Source: Deltaproteobacteria bacterium (lineage in GTDB: Bacteria > Desulfobacterota > BSN033 > UBA1163). From it: a stretch of 46,228 bases of DNA. Under the pieces are notes generated by a model, which ran no database searches, was not told the origin of the DNA, and worked only from the letters and a program-made list of their open reading frames with translations. Of this stretch, positions 22,676 to 30,804 are shown piece by piece (the stretch's first letter is position 1; each line of letters starts with the position of its first letter). The stretch lies in NCBI GenBank assembly GCA_018333535.1, contig JAGXTA010000079.1, forward strand, positions 1 through 46,228, read 5' to 3'. The position numbers were made by a program, and so were the translations under genes.

Positions 22676-23509
22676 TCAACCCTTCACTCCACTGAGCATG
22701 AAACTCTCCACAAACTTCTTCTGGAAAACTAAAAAGAAGATCAACATCGGCGCCGTGACAAAAGCTGTGGCCGCCATCAGCAGGGTCCAATCCGCCCCGC
22801 TCTCCTGCTGAACGAACATCCCCAGCCCAATGGTGAGCGTCCTCACCTCGGGCGTATCGGTGACAATGAGAGGCCAAAGGTAATCATTCCAGTGGCTCAC
22901 AATGCTGATGATGGAAAAAGCGATCAGGGTGGGTTTGGCCAGAGGAATCAAGACATGCCACAAGAACCGGAGCCCACCGCATCCATCGATCACCGCCGCA
23001 TCTTCAAGAGCCTTTGGAATCTGCCGGAAGGCCTGCCGGAGGAGAAAAGTCCCGTATCCGGAGGCAAAGAAGGGCAGCATCATTGCAACCCGTGTGTTTA
23101 AGAGGTCGAAATGCTTTAACGTTAAAAAGTTCGGCAAAAAGGTGGCATGAATAGGGATCATCATCTGGGTAAGGAAGAGGAAGAAGAAAAATTCCTTCCC
23201 CCAGAAATTCTTTCTCGCAAAAACATAGGCAGCGAGGGTGATGGTCACTAACTGGACCCCCAGAATACCCGTCACCACAATAATCGTATTGAGAAGATAG
23301 AGATGGAAGGGGGCCATCTCAAACATTTCAAGATAATTCTGGATATTGATGGGCCAAGGAATCCATTTCGGTGTTTGGGTAAAAACCTCCGTACGAAATT
23401 TCAGGGAGGTCGATAGAATCCAGAAATAAGGGGCTACGGTAATCAGAGAGACGACCATCAGGATAAGATGGAGACCTGATTTGTTTCTGAGATGACGGTT
23501 AAACTTCAT
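22676..23509 (-). CDS. ugpE: ABC transporter permease, UgpE/MalG type
   Basis: This 277-aa inner-membrane permease has six hydrophobic segments. The EAA loop near residues 190-210 reads A-L-E-D-A-A-V-I-D-G-C-G-G-L-R-F-L-W-H-V-L-I-P-L, close to the consensus that docks the ATPase. The N-terminus overlaps the upstream permease gene by 11 bases, and GGAGGG sits six bases before the ATG. Together with the UgpA-like subunit it forms the membrane channel. Confidence 0.9.
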   Translation of the reverse strand: MKFNRHLRNKSGLHLILMVVSLITVAPYFWILSTSLKFRTEVFTQTPKWIPWPINIQNYLEMFEMAPFHLYLLNTIIVVTGILGVQLVTITLAAYVFARKNFWGKEFFFFLFLTQMMIPIHATFLPNFLTLKHFDLLNTRVAMMLPFFASGYGTFLLRQAFRQIPKALEDAAVIDGCGGLRFLWHVLIPLAKPTLIAFSIISIVSHWNDYLWPLIVTDTPEVRTLTIGLGMFVQQESGADWTLLMAATAFVTAPMLIFFLVFQKKFVESFMLSGVKG

Positions 23510-24377
23510 AATAGACCCTCCTCCCGATCACCCGGAAGACCAGCCAAATCGCCACCAGAAGTCCAAGAATGAAGAGGGTGGTCAGGGTGGATCCCATTCC
23601 AAGGTCCCAGAACCGGAACGCATGCTGGTAGATGTAGAAGACCAGCACATTGGTCCGGTCACCAGGGCCCCCTTGGGTCATGACGAATACCTGATCAAAA
23701 ACCTGAAAGGAGGAGATGATGGCGACGATGAATACGAAAAGAGTGGCCGGAGCGAGCATGGGAAAGGTGATGTAACGAAACTGTTTCCATCCGGTAGCCC
23801 CCTCAATTGCCGCCGCTTCGTAGTAATGGTTTGGAATGCCCTGAAGGCCTGCCAGAAAGATGAGCATGTAATAACCGAAGTTCTTCCAGATGCTCATGAT
23901 AATGATGGCGATCAGAGCGTAGCGCATATCATAGAGCCATTCGAGTTTGGGAAATCCAAGGAATCCGAGGTAGTAATTGAAAATTCCAAGACCCGGATTG
24001 AAGATCCATACCCAGAGCATGGCCGCCGCAACCATTGGAATCATCGTCGGGTAGAACAAACTTCCTCTATAAAGGCTCCTGACCCACCCCATCTTCTGGT
24101 TGATCAGAATAGCCAGGAAGAGAGCCAGGGACATGCTGAGGGGAATGGTAGTGAAGGCATAGACAAGATTATTTCTCAGAACCAGCCAGAAAAGAGGGGC
24201 CTTGAAGACCTCGATATAATTTGAAAACCATGTGAAACTGGGTTCGGGGTTGTTGATGTTCCATTTGAACAGAGAGAGGTAGGCTGACATAAAGACAGGG
24301 ATAAAAGTGAAGATCCCCATGAAAAAAAGACCGGGAAGAAGATAGCCATAGGTTGTCAGACGATAAATTCGCTTCAT
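23499..24377 (-). CDS. ugpA: ABC transporter permease, UgpA/MalF type
   Basis: This 292-aa permease has six transmembrane helices, the first at residues about 10-32. The EAA loop near residue 187 reads Y-Y-E-A-A-A-I-E-G-A-T-G-W-K-Q-F-R-Y-I-T-F-P-M-L, the standard ATPase contact. M-T-Q-G-G-P-G-D-R-T is the conserved segment of the UgpA/LacF group. Its 3' end overlaps the next permease by 11 bases. The Shine-Dalgarno is not obvious. Confidence 0.9.
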   Translation of the reverse strand: MKRIYRLTTYGYLLPGLFFMGIFTFIPVFMSAYLSLFKWNINNPEPSFTWFSNYIEVFKAPLFWLVLRNNLVYAFTTIPLSMSLALFLAILINQKMGWVRSLYRGSLFYPTMIPMVAAAMLWVWIFNPGLGIFNYYLGFLGFPKLEWLYDMRYALIAIIIMSIWKNFGYYMLIFLAGLQGIPNHYYEAAAIEGATGWKQFRYITFPMLAPATLFVFIVAIISSFQVFDQVFVMTQGGPGDRTNVLVFYIYQHAFRFWDLGMGSTLTTLFILGLLVAIWLVFRVIGRRVYYEV

Positions 24378-24445
24378 ATCACGACTAAATGAGGGGATGG
24401 GGTTGCCCCCATCCCCTTCTCATTCCCCCTCCTGCTTCTCATCTG

Positions 24446-25726
24446 TCATTTGATCACAGCCTGAATCTCTTTCTGGGCGATCTTCATGGCCTCAGCAGGA
24501 GCAATCTTTCCGGCCGCCGAATCATCGAGCTGTCGTTTCAGGATCTCCCGGACCTTCTGGAAGTTCTTTGCCATCATCTTCCCGTTGGCAAACTTCAACT
24601 GATCCCTTGCGACCAGGTATTCGGGATTCTTACTCACATGCTCTTTCATCACCGGGTCATCATAGGCGCTATTCCTCACCGCCACATAACCCGAAGCCAC
24701 ACTCCATTCTGCCGTATTCTTCACATTAGTCATCCACTCAATATATTTCCATGCCGCCTCCTGCCGCTCCTTCGGAATCTTTTTAGCGATCATCAGATTG
24801 GCTCCTCCCACGGCAGCCCCGAAAGTCTTCTTCTGAGGCATAAAGGTGACACCGAAATCGAATTTGGCCGATCGCTTCAAGAAAGTCAGAATACCCGTGG
24901 AATGGTAAAGCATGGCTGTTCTACCACCCACAAAATCGGGTGGGGTGGAACCCCAGGTGCTGTGCGGCGGTCCCACTTTGAGGCGGTGTTTCAGCTCGAC
25001 CCAGAAATCAAGAGCTTCGATTGCCTCCTTCGAATCGAAATTTGCCTTTAAACCATCGGGGCTGATGAGGAAGCCTCCGTTCTGTCTCACGAAGCCCTCA
25101 AAGAGCCAGTCATTCCATCCTCCGGAAATGGTCACGCCCCACTGTTTGTCTTTAACTGTTAATTTTGTCGCATAGTCCTTCAACTCATCCCAGGTTTTGG
25201 GTGGTTTCTCCGGATCCAGTCCTGCGGCCTTAAACGCCTCCTTATTCCAGTAAAGAACTGGAGTTGAACGCTGGAAGGGAACCCCATAGATTTTACCTCC
25301 GATGACAGCATTCTCCCGGAAGGGGGCAAAAAAGTCTTCCCAGTAGCCCTTTTCCGTCTTCTTGATATAATCATCGAGAGATAGCACTGCACCCATTGCT
25401 AAAAGCGTGGGAAGCTCAGAGATCTCAACCATAAAGATGTCCGGTGGGTTTCCGGCCATGATGGCAGTCTGAACTTTCTGCATGGTGGGATCATAATCCC
25501 CTGAATAAACCGGAACCACCTCAACCTTTCCTTCATTCTCTTTGTTGAATTTGTCTGTCATCTCTCCGATCACTCTTGCCAGCGGGCCTGCCACTCCCAC
25601 AGGATAATAGAAGGTGAGCCGGAGCAACTTCGGTTTGCTCTTCTCCTTTTGAGCCCAGATTTCAGAGGTGCTCAAGAGGCCTGTGATAAAAAAGAAAACG
25701 GTGACAAGTAAAATGATCTTACGCAT
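24446..25726 (-). CDS. ugpB: Extracellular solute-binding protein, UgpB-like (glycerol-3-phosphate candidate)
   Basis: This 426-aa periplasmic binding protein has a signal peptide (residues 1-25, ending E-I-W-A-Q). The stretch S-T-P-V-L-Y-W-N-K-E-A-F-K-A-A-G-L-D-P-E and the following K-P-P-K-T-W-D-E-L are strikingly close to Escherichia coli UgpB as I remember it. So are V-G-G-A-N-L and N-T-A-E-W-S-V-A-S-G-Y. Those regions include ligand-contact residues in UgpB, so glycerol-3-phosphate or glycerophosphodiesters are the best guess. AGGAGG precedes the ATG. GlpABC encoded nearby supports the assignment, but other sugars cannot be excluded. Confidence 0.82.
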   Translation of the reverse strand: MRKIILLVTVFFFITGLLSTSEIWAQKEKSKPKLLRLTFYYPVGVAGPLARVIGEMTDKFNKENEGKVEVVPVYSGDYDPTMQKVQTAIMAGNPPDIFMVEISELPTLLAMGAVLSLDDYIKKTEKGYWEDFFAPFRENAVIGGKIYGVPFQRSTPVLYWNKEAFKAAGLDPEKPPKTWDELKDYATKLTVKDKQWGVTISGGWNDWLFEGFVRQNGGFLISPDGLKANFDSKEAIEALDFWVELKHRLKVGPPHSTWGSTPPDFVGGRTAMLYHSTGILTFLKRSAKFDFGVTFMPQKKTFGAAVGGANLMIAKKIPKERQEAAWKYIEWMTNVKNTAEWSVASGYVAVRNSAYDDPVMKEHVSKNPEYLVARDQLKFANGKMMAKNFQKVREILKRQLDDSAAGKIAPAEAMKIAQKEIQAVIK

Positions 25727-25839
25727 AGGACACCTCCTGAATTATTTTTGATTCCGGGGATCGCCCCCCCCTCACAGACTTTTTTCTCTCCTCCTTTCTC
25801 CCGTGGACGGTCGGATTGTCCGATTTCGGGTCACGTTCT

Positions 25840-26652
25840 CTATCGTCCGGTAGAAACGAAGTCCAGAAATTGAACAGACTCCTTCAAGCCTCTCCGAAAA
25901 TCCTCTTCCCCAAAAATCTCGATGATCCCCGTGCCCTTCCACTGTCGCTTCTTCAGTGCGTCGAGAAATTCTTTGATCTTGACCACGCCTCTTCCAAGCG
26001 GGAGATGCCCGTCCTCCGTTCCGGAGTTATCGTGCAGATGGAGATGAACAAGTCGTTCCCCCAGGCAATGGGCCGTCTCGATGAGATCAAATCCCTGGAG
26101 TGCGGCATGACCGACATCGATCAATCCCTTGACCTGCTCGGAAGAAAAAAAATGAATGAAATCGGAAAAATCAGGGACCCGGCGAAAGAGCGTCGCATCT
26201 TTCATCCCAATATTCTCTATGAGAAAAAGTCCTCCCTTTCCTTCTCCGGTCTCCAGGACCGATTGGATCAACCGAATCGAATTCCGAATCCCTTCCTCCC
26301 GGGAGGCATCCGGACGAGTGAGATGACCGGGATGGAAAACAACCCCTGAGCAGGACAATCGTTGAGAAATCTCTACGGAGCGTTGATAGAGGCGAAGGGT
26401 TTCCGAGGTGACACGGGGATGGCTATCCGCAGGGTTGAGACCTTCTATGGGAGCGTGAAGATAATAGGTCAATCCGTATGTTTCCTTCCAATCGAGCAGG
26501 AGATCGATTTCCTCGTCCCTCAAACGGTCGGGGTGGAAAGTAGGCGAATCACAGAAGAGTTCAACGATTCGAAACCCAAGGTCAACGAGGATCTTGGTTG
26601 CCTCTGTGATGGAACGATGGGAAAGGATCAGGGTGGAAACTCCAACCTTCAT
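25840..26652 (-). CDS. Sugar phosphate isomerase/epimerase-like TIM-barrel protein
   Basis: This 270-aa protein is of the xylose-isomerase-like TIM barrel family (AP endonuclease family 2). It shows the ordered metal-binding acidic and histidine residues typical of the family: E in F-R-I-V-E-L-F, H in Y-L-H-A-P, H in V-F-H-P-G-H, E in L-I-E-N-I-G, D and H in G-L-I-D-V-G-H-A and H-L-H-D-N, and E in G-I-I-E-I-F. The frame is open to 26691, but the ATG at 26652 lies four bases after the LacI stop and gives the normal start M-K-V-G-V-S-T-L. The substrate is unknown. Confidence 0.83.
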   Translation of the reverse strand: MKVGVSTLILSHRSITEATKILVDLGFRIVELFCDSPTFHPDRLRDEEIDLLLDWKETYGLTYYLHAPIEGLNPADSHPRVTSETLRLYQRSVEISQRLSCSGVVFHPGHLTRPDASREEGIRNSIRLIQSVLETGEGKGGLFLIENIGMKDATLFRRVPDFSDFIHFFSSEQVKGLIDVGHAALQGFDLIETAHCLGERLVHLHLHDNSGTEDGHLPLGRGVVKIKEFLDALKKRQWKGTGIIEIFGEEDFRRGLKESVQFLDFVSTGR

Positions 26653-26656
26653 CGGA

Positions 26657-27685
26657 TCAATTTTTAACCTTTTTTTTAAAAAAAGGCGCACAGGATTGAC
26701 GAACGGCCAGTTCCGTGTCCAAGAGGATCCGGTGTCTCGAAGCTTGAACCGGAATCTTTGACAACAGTTCGAAAAGAATCTCCGTAGCTTTCCAGCCCAT
26801 CTCGTAAGCAGGCTGGTGAATGGAAGTCAGGGGTGGAGCCACAAATTTAGAAAAGGCGATATCATCGAATCCAACAATCGAGATTTCTTCCGGAATCCTC
26901 TTTCCTATCTCTTTGAAGCCTTTCATCGCCCCGAGGGCCAAAATATCATTTGAACAGAAGATGGCTGTGGGAGGATGCGGGAGACCCATCAACAATTCAA
27001 CAGCCTTCTCCCCCTTTTCAAAAGCATATTCGGTCTGGACCACCAGGCCCGGATCATAAGGAAGGCCATTTTTTTTTAGAGAACGCCTGTACCCCAGCCA
27101 GCGTTGATAACTTCGGTCGGACAGGGAAAAATCGAGGGCGATCATCCCGATTCTCCGGTGCTTCAAGCTGATCAATAATTCCGTGGCCCGAAACCCTCCT
27201 TGAATATTATCCACACCGACAAAAGCGACCCCGGGGTGTTTCGGGTGACTGTAGATCAAAACGAAAGGGAACTCATCCTTTATTAGACCATGGACGACTT
27301 CCCCCCCCGGCTTGTTGGTGGTAAGAACCAGTCCTTCCACCTGTTTCTCCCTCAACAGGTTGACCAATCGTTTTTCTTTTTCATAGAGATAATCCGTATT
27401 CACCAGGATTACATGGTAGCCTTTTTCTGAAGCATAATCCTGAATTCCCCGTGTGGATTCCGAAAAAATGGGATTAATAATATTGGGGATAACGATCCCG
27501 ATGGTACGCGACCTCTTGGTCGACAGCCCCATGGCGAGCGCATTGTAGACATAACCGCAGGCCTCCATGGCCGTATTCACCTTCTGTCTCGTCTTCTCCG
27601 TCACCTTTCCCGGGTGATTGATCACCCTTGAGACAGTGGCAACGGACACATCTGCCCTTCGGGCCACATCGAAAATGGTAGCCAA
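26657..27685 (-). CDS. LacI family transcriptional regulator
   Basis: This 342-aa repressor begins with the standard HTH and hinge: T-I-F-D-V-A-R-R-A-D-V-S-V-A-T-V-S-R-V-I-N (residues 3-23), then the hinge helix near N-A-L-A-M-G-L. The periplasmic-binding-like effector domain starts with T-I-G-I-V-I-P-N-I-I-N-P and contains V-G-F-D-D-I. The start is a TTG preceded by AGGAGAG with good spacing. It heads the operon containing the TIM-barrel enzyme, UgpBAEC-like importer and HAD phosphatase, and an operator-like palindrome lies just upstream, so autoregulation of the whole unit is likely. Confidence 0.93.
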   Translation of the reverse strand: MATIFDVARRADVSVATVSRVINHPGKVTEKTRQKVNTAMEACGYVYNALAMGLSTKRSRTIGIVIPNIINPIFSESTRGIQDYASEKGYHVILVNTDYLYEKEKRLVNLLREKQVEGLVLTTNKPGGEVVHGLIKDEFPFVLIYSHPKHPGVAFVGVDNIQGGFRATELLISLKHRRIGMIALDFSLSDRSYQRWLGYRRSLKKNGLPYDPGLVVQTEYAFEKGEKAVELLMGLPHPPTAIFCSNDILALGAMKGFKEIGKRIPEEISIVGFDDIAFSKFVAPPLTSIHQPAYEMGWKATEILFELLSKIPVQASRHRILLDTELAVRQSCAPFFKKKVKN

Positions 27686-27698
27686 GGTCTCTCCTATA

Positions 27699-27740
27699 TG
27701 AAAACGTTTACATCTTATAGGGGACTTCTCCCCTTGTCAA
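27699..27740 (-). promoter_or_regulatory. Promoter and LacI-type operator upstream of the lacI-ugp operon
   Basis: On the minus strand TTGACA (27740-27735), 17 bases, then TAAGAT (27717-27712) form a promoter. Immediately downstream TGTAAACGTTTTCA (27712-27699) is a near-palindrome around the central CG, matching the usual LacI/GalR family operator. A repressor bound there would cover the start site. Confidence 0.8.
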
Positions 27741-27814
27741 GGGAAAAAGTAAAAAAATGGGAATCCTTCGGCGGTAGGGGACTCATTCCCTCTCATGGAT
27801 GGCATGAGTCCATA

Positions 27815-27836
27815 GGCGGGGTTTTCTAACCCCGCC
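27815..27836. terminator. GGCGGGGTT/AACCCCGCC hairpin between two minus-strand operons
   Basis: A perfect 9-bp stem (27815-27823 with 27828-27836) has a TTCT loop. Beside it are GACTCAT (27780-27786) and ATGAGTC. It lies downstream of the second ABC operon and may terminate it, but no T-run follows on the minus strand; it could simply be a repeat. Confidence 0.45.
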
Positions 27837-27918
27837 CTCTTGAGACGGTGAGCAACCTTCGGCGGGGCGAGGAAAGAGGTTTAAGGCCGGCGCGCCGCAA
27901 CCGGATCGGGAGACCGGG

Positions 27919-29001
27919 TTAAGTCAGAGCAATGCACTTCTCCGGATCCAAAAACAGGAAAAGTTCCTCTCCTTCCTTCTGCTTCACGTCATAAGCGACC
28001 TGGACTCTGATCATGGTGCTGTCCACATTCACAAAAAAGTTCAGGAAGTTGCCGAGATAGGCTCGATGCTGGATGATACCTTTGAAAAGATTGTCCCGTC
28101 CATCCGGTGGTTTGGTGAATACCTCCACGTCTTCAGGACGGATGGAGATATAAACTTTCTGGTTCGGTACGGCCGTCTCGGAGTCAAATACCCTGCAGAG
28201 CATCTTTTCACCAAACTCGGTTTGAATGTAAACCAGTTCTCTGCCCTTGGGAACTTCCGCAATCTCCCCCGGGATGAAATTTGTCGTCCCGATGAAATCG
28301 GCCACAAAACGGTTCGCGGGCTTCTTATAGATTTCCTCCGGAACGCCGACCTGCACGATATTTCCTGCCTCCATCACCGCAATGCGGTCCGACATGACCA
28401 TGGCCTCCGCCTGGTCGTGGGTGACATAGACAGAGGTCATATGCATCCGTCTCACGAGGCTCTTGATTTCAAACCGCATCCTCTCCCTGAGCTTGGCATC
28501 GAGATTACTCAGCGGCTCGTCTAACAACAGGACTTTCGGATTCCTCACAAGGGCTCTGGCAAGGGCAACCCGTTGTTGCTGGCCGCCGCTCAATTGCCCG
28601 GGATACCTCCTCCCCAGGCCCGTCAGCCCCACGGATTCCAGCGCTTCCATCACCTTCTCCTTGATCACGTGCCTGGGAAATTTCTGGATCTTCAGCCCGT
28701 AAGCGACATTATCATACACCCTCAGGTGGGGCCAGACCGCATAGTTTTGAAATACCATTCCAATCTCCCGCTGTGAGGGAGGAACAAACCCTTGAGAAAA
28801 CATCGGCTGACCGTCGATGAGAACATCTCCGTCATCGGGCTTCTCCAGGCCTGCGATGCAACGCAGGGTGGTGGTCTTGCCGCATCCGCTCGGTCCGAGA
28901 AGGGTTAACATCTCCCCTTTTTGTATTTCCAGGTAGATATGGTTGACCGCCACCATGTTGCCGAATTTTTTTAAAAGATTCTCAATCTTGATGAAAGCCA
29001 T
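27919..29001 (-). CDS. ABC transporter ATP-binding protein, FbpC/PotA type
   Basis: This 360-aa ATPase has Walker A G-P-S-G-C-G-K-T-T (residues about 36-44), the Q-loop V-F-Q-N-Y-A-V-W-P-H-L, the signature L-S-G-G-Q-Q-Q-R-V-A-L-A-R, Walker B V-L-L-L-D-E-P-L-S-N-L-D-A and the C-terminal TOBE-like region (from about residue 240). The V-W-P-H variant is common in iron(III) and polyamine importers. It begins directly after the permease stop (TAGATG), with GGAGG in front, and completes an importer of binding protein, fused permease and ATPase. Confidence 0.9.
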   Translation of the reverse strand: MAFIKIENLLKKFGNMVAVNHIYLEIQKGEMLTLLGPSGCGKTTTLRCIAGLEKPDDGDVLIDGQPMFSQGFVPPSQREIGMVFQNYAVWPHLRVYDNVAYGLKIQKFPRHVIKEKVMEALESVGLTGLGRRYPGQLSGGQQQRVALARALVRNPKVLLLDEPLSNLDAKLRERMRFEIKSLVRRMHMTSVYVTHDQAEAMVMSDRIAVMEAGNIVQVGVPEEIYKKPANRFVADFIGTTNFIPGEIAEVPKGRELVYIQTEFGEKMLCRVFDSETAVPNQKVYISIRPEDVEVFTKPPDGRDNLFKGIIQHRAYLGNFLNFFVNVDSTMIRVQVAYDVKQKEGEELFLFLDPEKCIALT

Positions 29002-30684
29002 CTAATACCTCCCCCCTGATGAACCCCACGCCGCTCCAAGTATCCCTCCGCCTATGCGCGCTACGATCAGCAGGAGGATGAAGATGATCACGATCATGAG
29101 GAAAGCCATGGCTCCGGCAATCCCAAATTCCATCCCCCTGTGCCAGTTCAGATAGATGCCGATGGGTAACGTCTCCCATCCCCCCCTGTAAAGAAAGATG
29201 GCCGTTGAAATCTCCTGAAAGGCCATGATAAAAAACATCACCAGCCCGACGAAAACTCCTTTTAGCAATAACGGCAATGAAATGTGCATAAAGGTCTTGA
29301 GCTTGCCGGCGCCCGCAACTTCCGACGCCTCCTCCAGCGAGACATCGAGCTGGAGGTAGGAGGCATGAGCCATTCTCAGAAAGTATGGAAGTCGCCGTAT
29401 GAAGAGGGACAGGGGCATGATGATCCAGTGCGTGGCGATTGGAATCCCTTCCCAGAAGGCAAGCAAGTAGCTGACGCCAACGGCGATCCCCGGAAATGCG
29501 AGCATCAGGGTGATCACAAAGTCGAGCGCATTTTTCCCTGGCACTTTGGTTCGGGTGATCAGATAGGCGGCCGGCAGCCCGAAAGCCACTCCAAACAGAA
29601 GGGCAATTCCGCTGAAGAGAAATGAATTTTTCAGAAGGGCCGGTGTTTCAAGAAAAATGAGCCTGAAATTATCGAGTGTCCAGTAGCTTGGAAAAGGCTG
29701 TAACACCCACCTCCTTGAAAACGCTGACAATCCCAGGACGATCGGAATGAGCAAAACAAGGATGGCAATGAAGAACATGTAAGCATAAGCGCTCACTTTG
29801 GTTAATATCCCGGGGTCAATAATTCTCCCCTCCAGGGTTGTGCCTTTTGAGAGGGCGGTATATTTTTTTCTCTCCACCCATGTTTTGGAGGCCAGGAAGA
29901 TGCCTACGCAGATAACCGATGAAACCACCACGGATACAATGCCCATGTATTTGCGGTGCATGTCCGTAAAGTGGTAGGCAATGTTGATATAGGAAAGGGA
30001 GGGAAGAAAATCAACCTGTCCAAAGATTAAGGGCGTAAGCCAATCCGTGAAGGGCCACAGAAAAACAATCACCGCACCGGCCAAATAATTCGGGCTGGTG
30101 AGTGGCAGAGTGACGGTTAAAAACCTTTTGAAACCGCCCGCCCCCTCTACCTCGGCCGCTTCCTCCAGAGATGGGTCGATGTTGGTGAAACCGGCCGAGA
30201 GGCTGAGCACAATAAAGGGGAGAAGATGGAGCGATTGAATGAAGACGAGGCCATGCAGTCCGAAGACGAAGTTAATCGGTTTGCTGATCAGACCCCAGTC
30301 CATGAGGAGGAGATTCATGGTCCCCATTTTGCCGAAAAAGACAATCAGGGCGAAGGCTCCAGCATAGGCGGGCAATACGATGGGAAGGAGGATGAGAGCG
30401 GTAAAAAGAACCTTCCCCCTCAGTCGATATCTGGCGAGAATATAAGCCAACGGCAATCCGAGCAGGGTGGTAGTGATGAGCACCAGCACCGCTAAAAACA
30501 GGGTATTGACAAAGGTTTTGAGATAATAGGGGTCCTTAAAGAAGTCGATGTAATTTTGTATGCCATAATGATCGGTGCCTGCTATTTTAAAACTTTCAAT
30601 GACCAAGAAGGAGAGCGGATAGATGACAAAGATGGCTACGATTGACCACAGTATCGCTGAGATGAGTAAGTTTCCCCGAGACAT
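29002..30684 (-). CDS. ABC transporter permease with two fused membrane domains (FbpB type)
   Basis: This 560-aa permease has about 12 transmembrane helices in two homologous halves. Each half has an EAA loop: S-L-E-E-A-A-E-V-E-G-A-G-G-F-K-R-F near residue 165, and S-L-E-E-A-S-E-V-A-G-A-G-K-L-K-T-F near residue 455. A single-chain double permease is typical of iron(III), thiamine (ThiP) and 2-aminoethylphosphonate importers. It is preceded by two intercistronic hairpins that separate it from the binding-protein gene. Confidence 0.92.
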   Translation of the reverse strand: MSRGNLLISAILWSIVAIFVIYPLSFLVIESFKIAGTDHYGIQNYIDFFKDPYYLKTFVNTLFLAVLVLITTTLLGLPLAYILARYRLRGKVLFTALILLPIVLPAYAGAFALIVFFGKMGTMNLLLMDWGLISKPINFVFGLHGLVFIQSLHLLPFIVLSLSAGFTNIDPSLEEAAEVEGAGGFKRFLTVTLPLTSPNYLAGAVIVFLWPFTDWLTPLIFGQVDFLPSLSYINIAYHFTDMHRKYMGIVSVVVSSVICVGIFLASKTWVERKKYTALSKGTTLEGRIIDPGILTKVSAYAYMFFIAILVLLIPIVLGLSAFSRRWVLQPFPSYWTLDNFRLIFLETPALLKNSFLFSGIALLFGVAFGLPAAYLITRTKVPGKNALDFVITLMLAFPGIAVGVSYLLAFWEGIPIATHWIIMPLSLFIRRLPYFLRMAHASYLQLDVSLEEASEVAGAGKLKTFMHISLPLLLKGVFVGLVMFFIMAFQEISTAIFLYRGGWETLPIGIYLNWHRGMEFGIAGAMAFLMIVIIFILLLIVARIGGGILGAAWGSSGGRY

Positions 30685-30705
30685 AATTCAATCTTCCTTC
30701 TGTTC

Positions 30706-30773
30706 AAGGTATGGGCGAGCCGAAGCTCGCCCATACCTTTCAATGAGTTGGGTATCCCCTTCAATTGAAGGGG
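30706..30773 (-). repeat. Two intercistronic hairpins between binding-protein and permease genes
   Basis: AAGGTATGGGCGAGC (30706-30720) and GCTCGCCCATACCTT (30725-30739) make a perfect 15-bp stem with a CGAA tetraloop. CCCCTTCAATTGAAGGGG (30756-30773) is an 18-base perfect palindrome. Both lie just after the binding-protein stop codon and would protect its mRNA or attenuate transcription of the permease. Confidence 0.75.
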
Positions 30774-30804
30774 TTTATCGACTGAAACGGACCTGTTATA
30801 TGGA

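Noticed and set aside
23622-25051. Long plus-strand frames (200 and 220 codons) opposite the ABC transporter genes
   Set aside because: They are antisense to well-supported ugpA and ugpB coding regions and have no recognisable domains.
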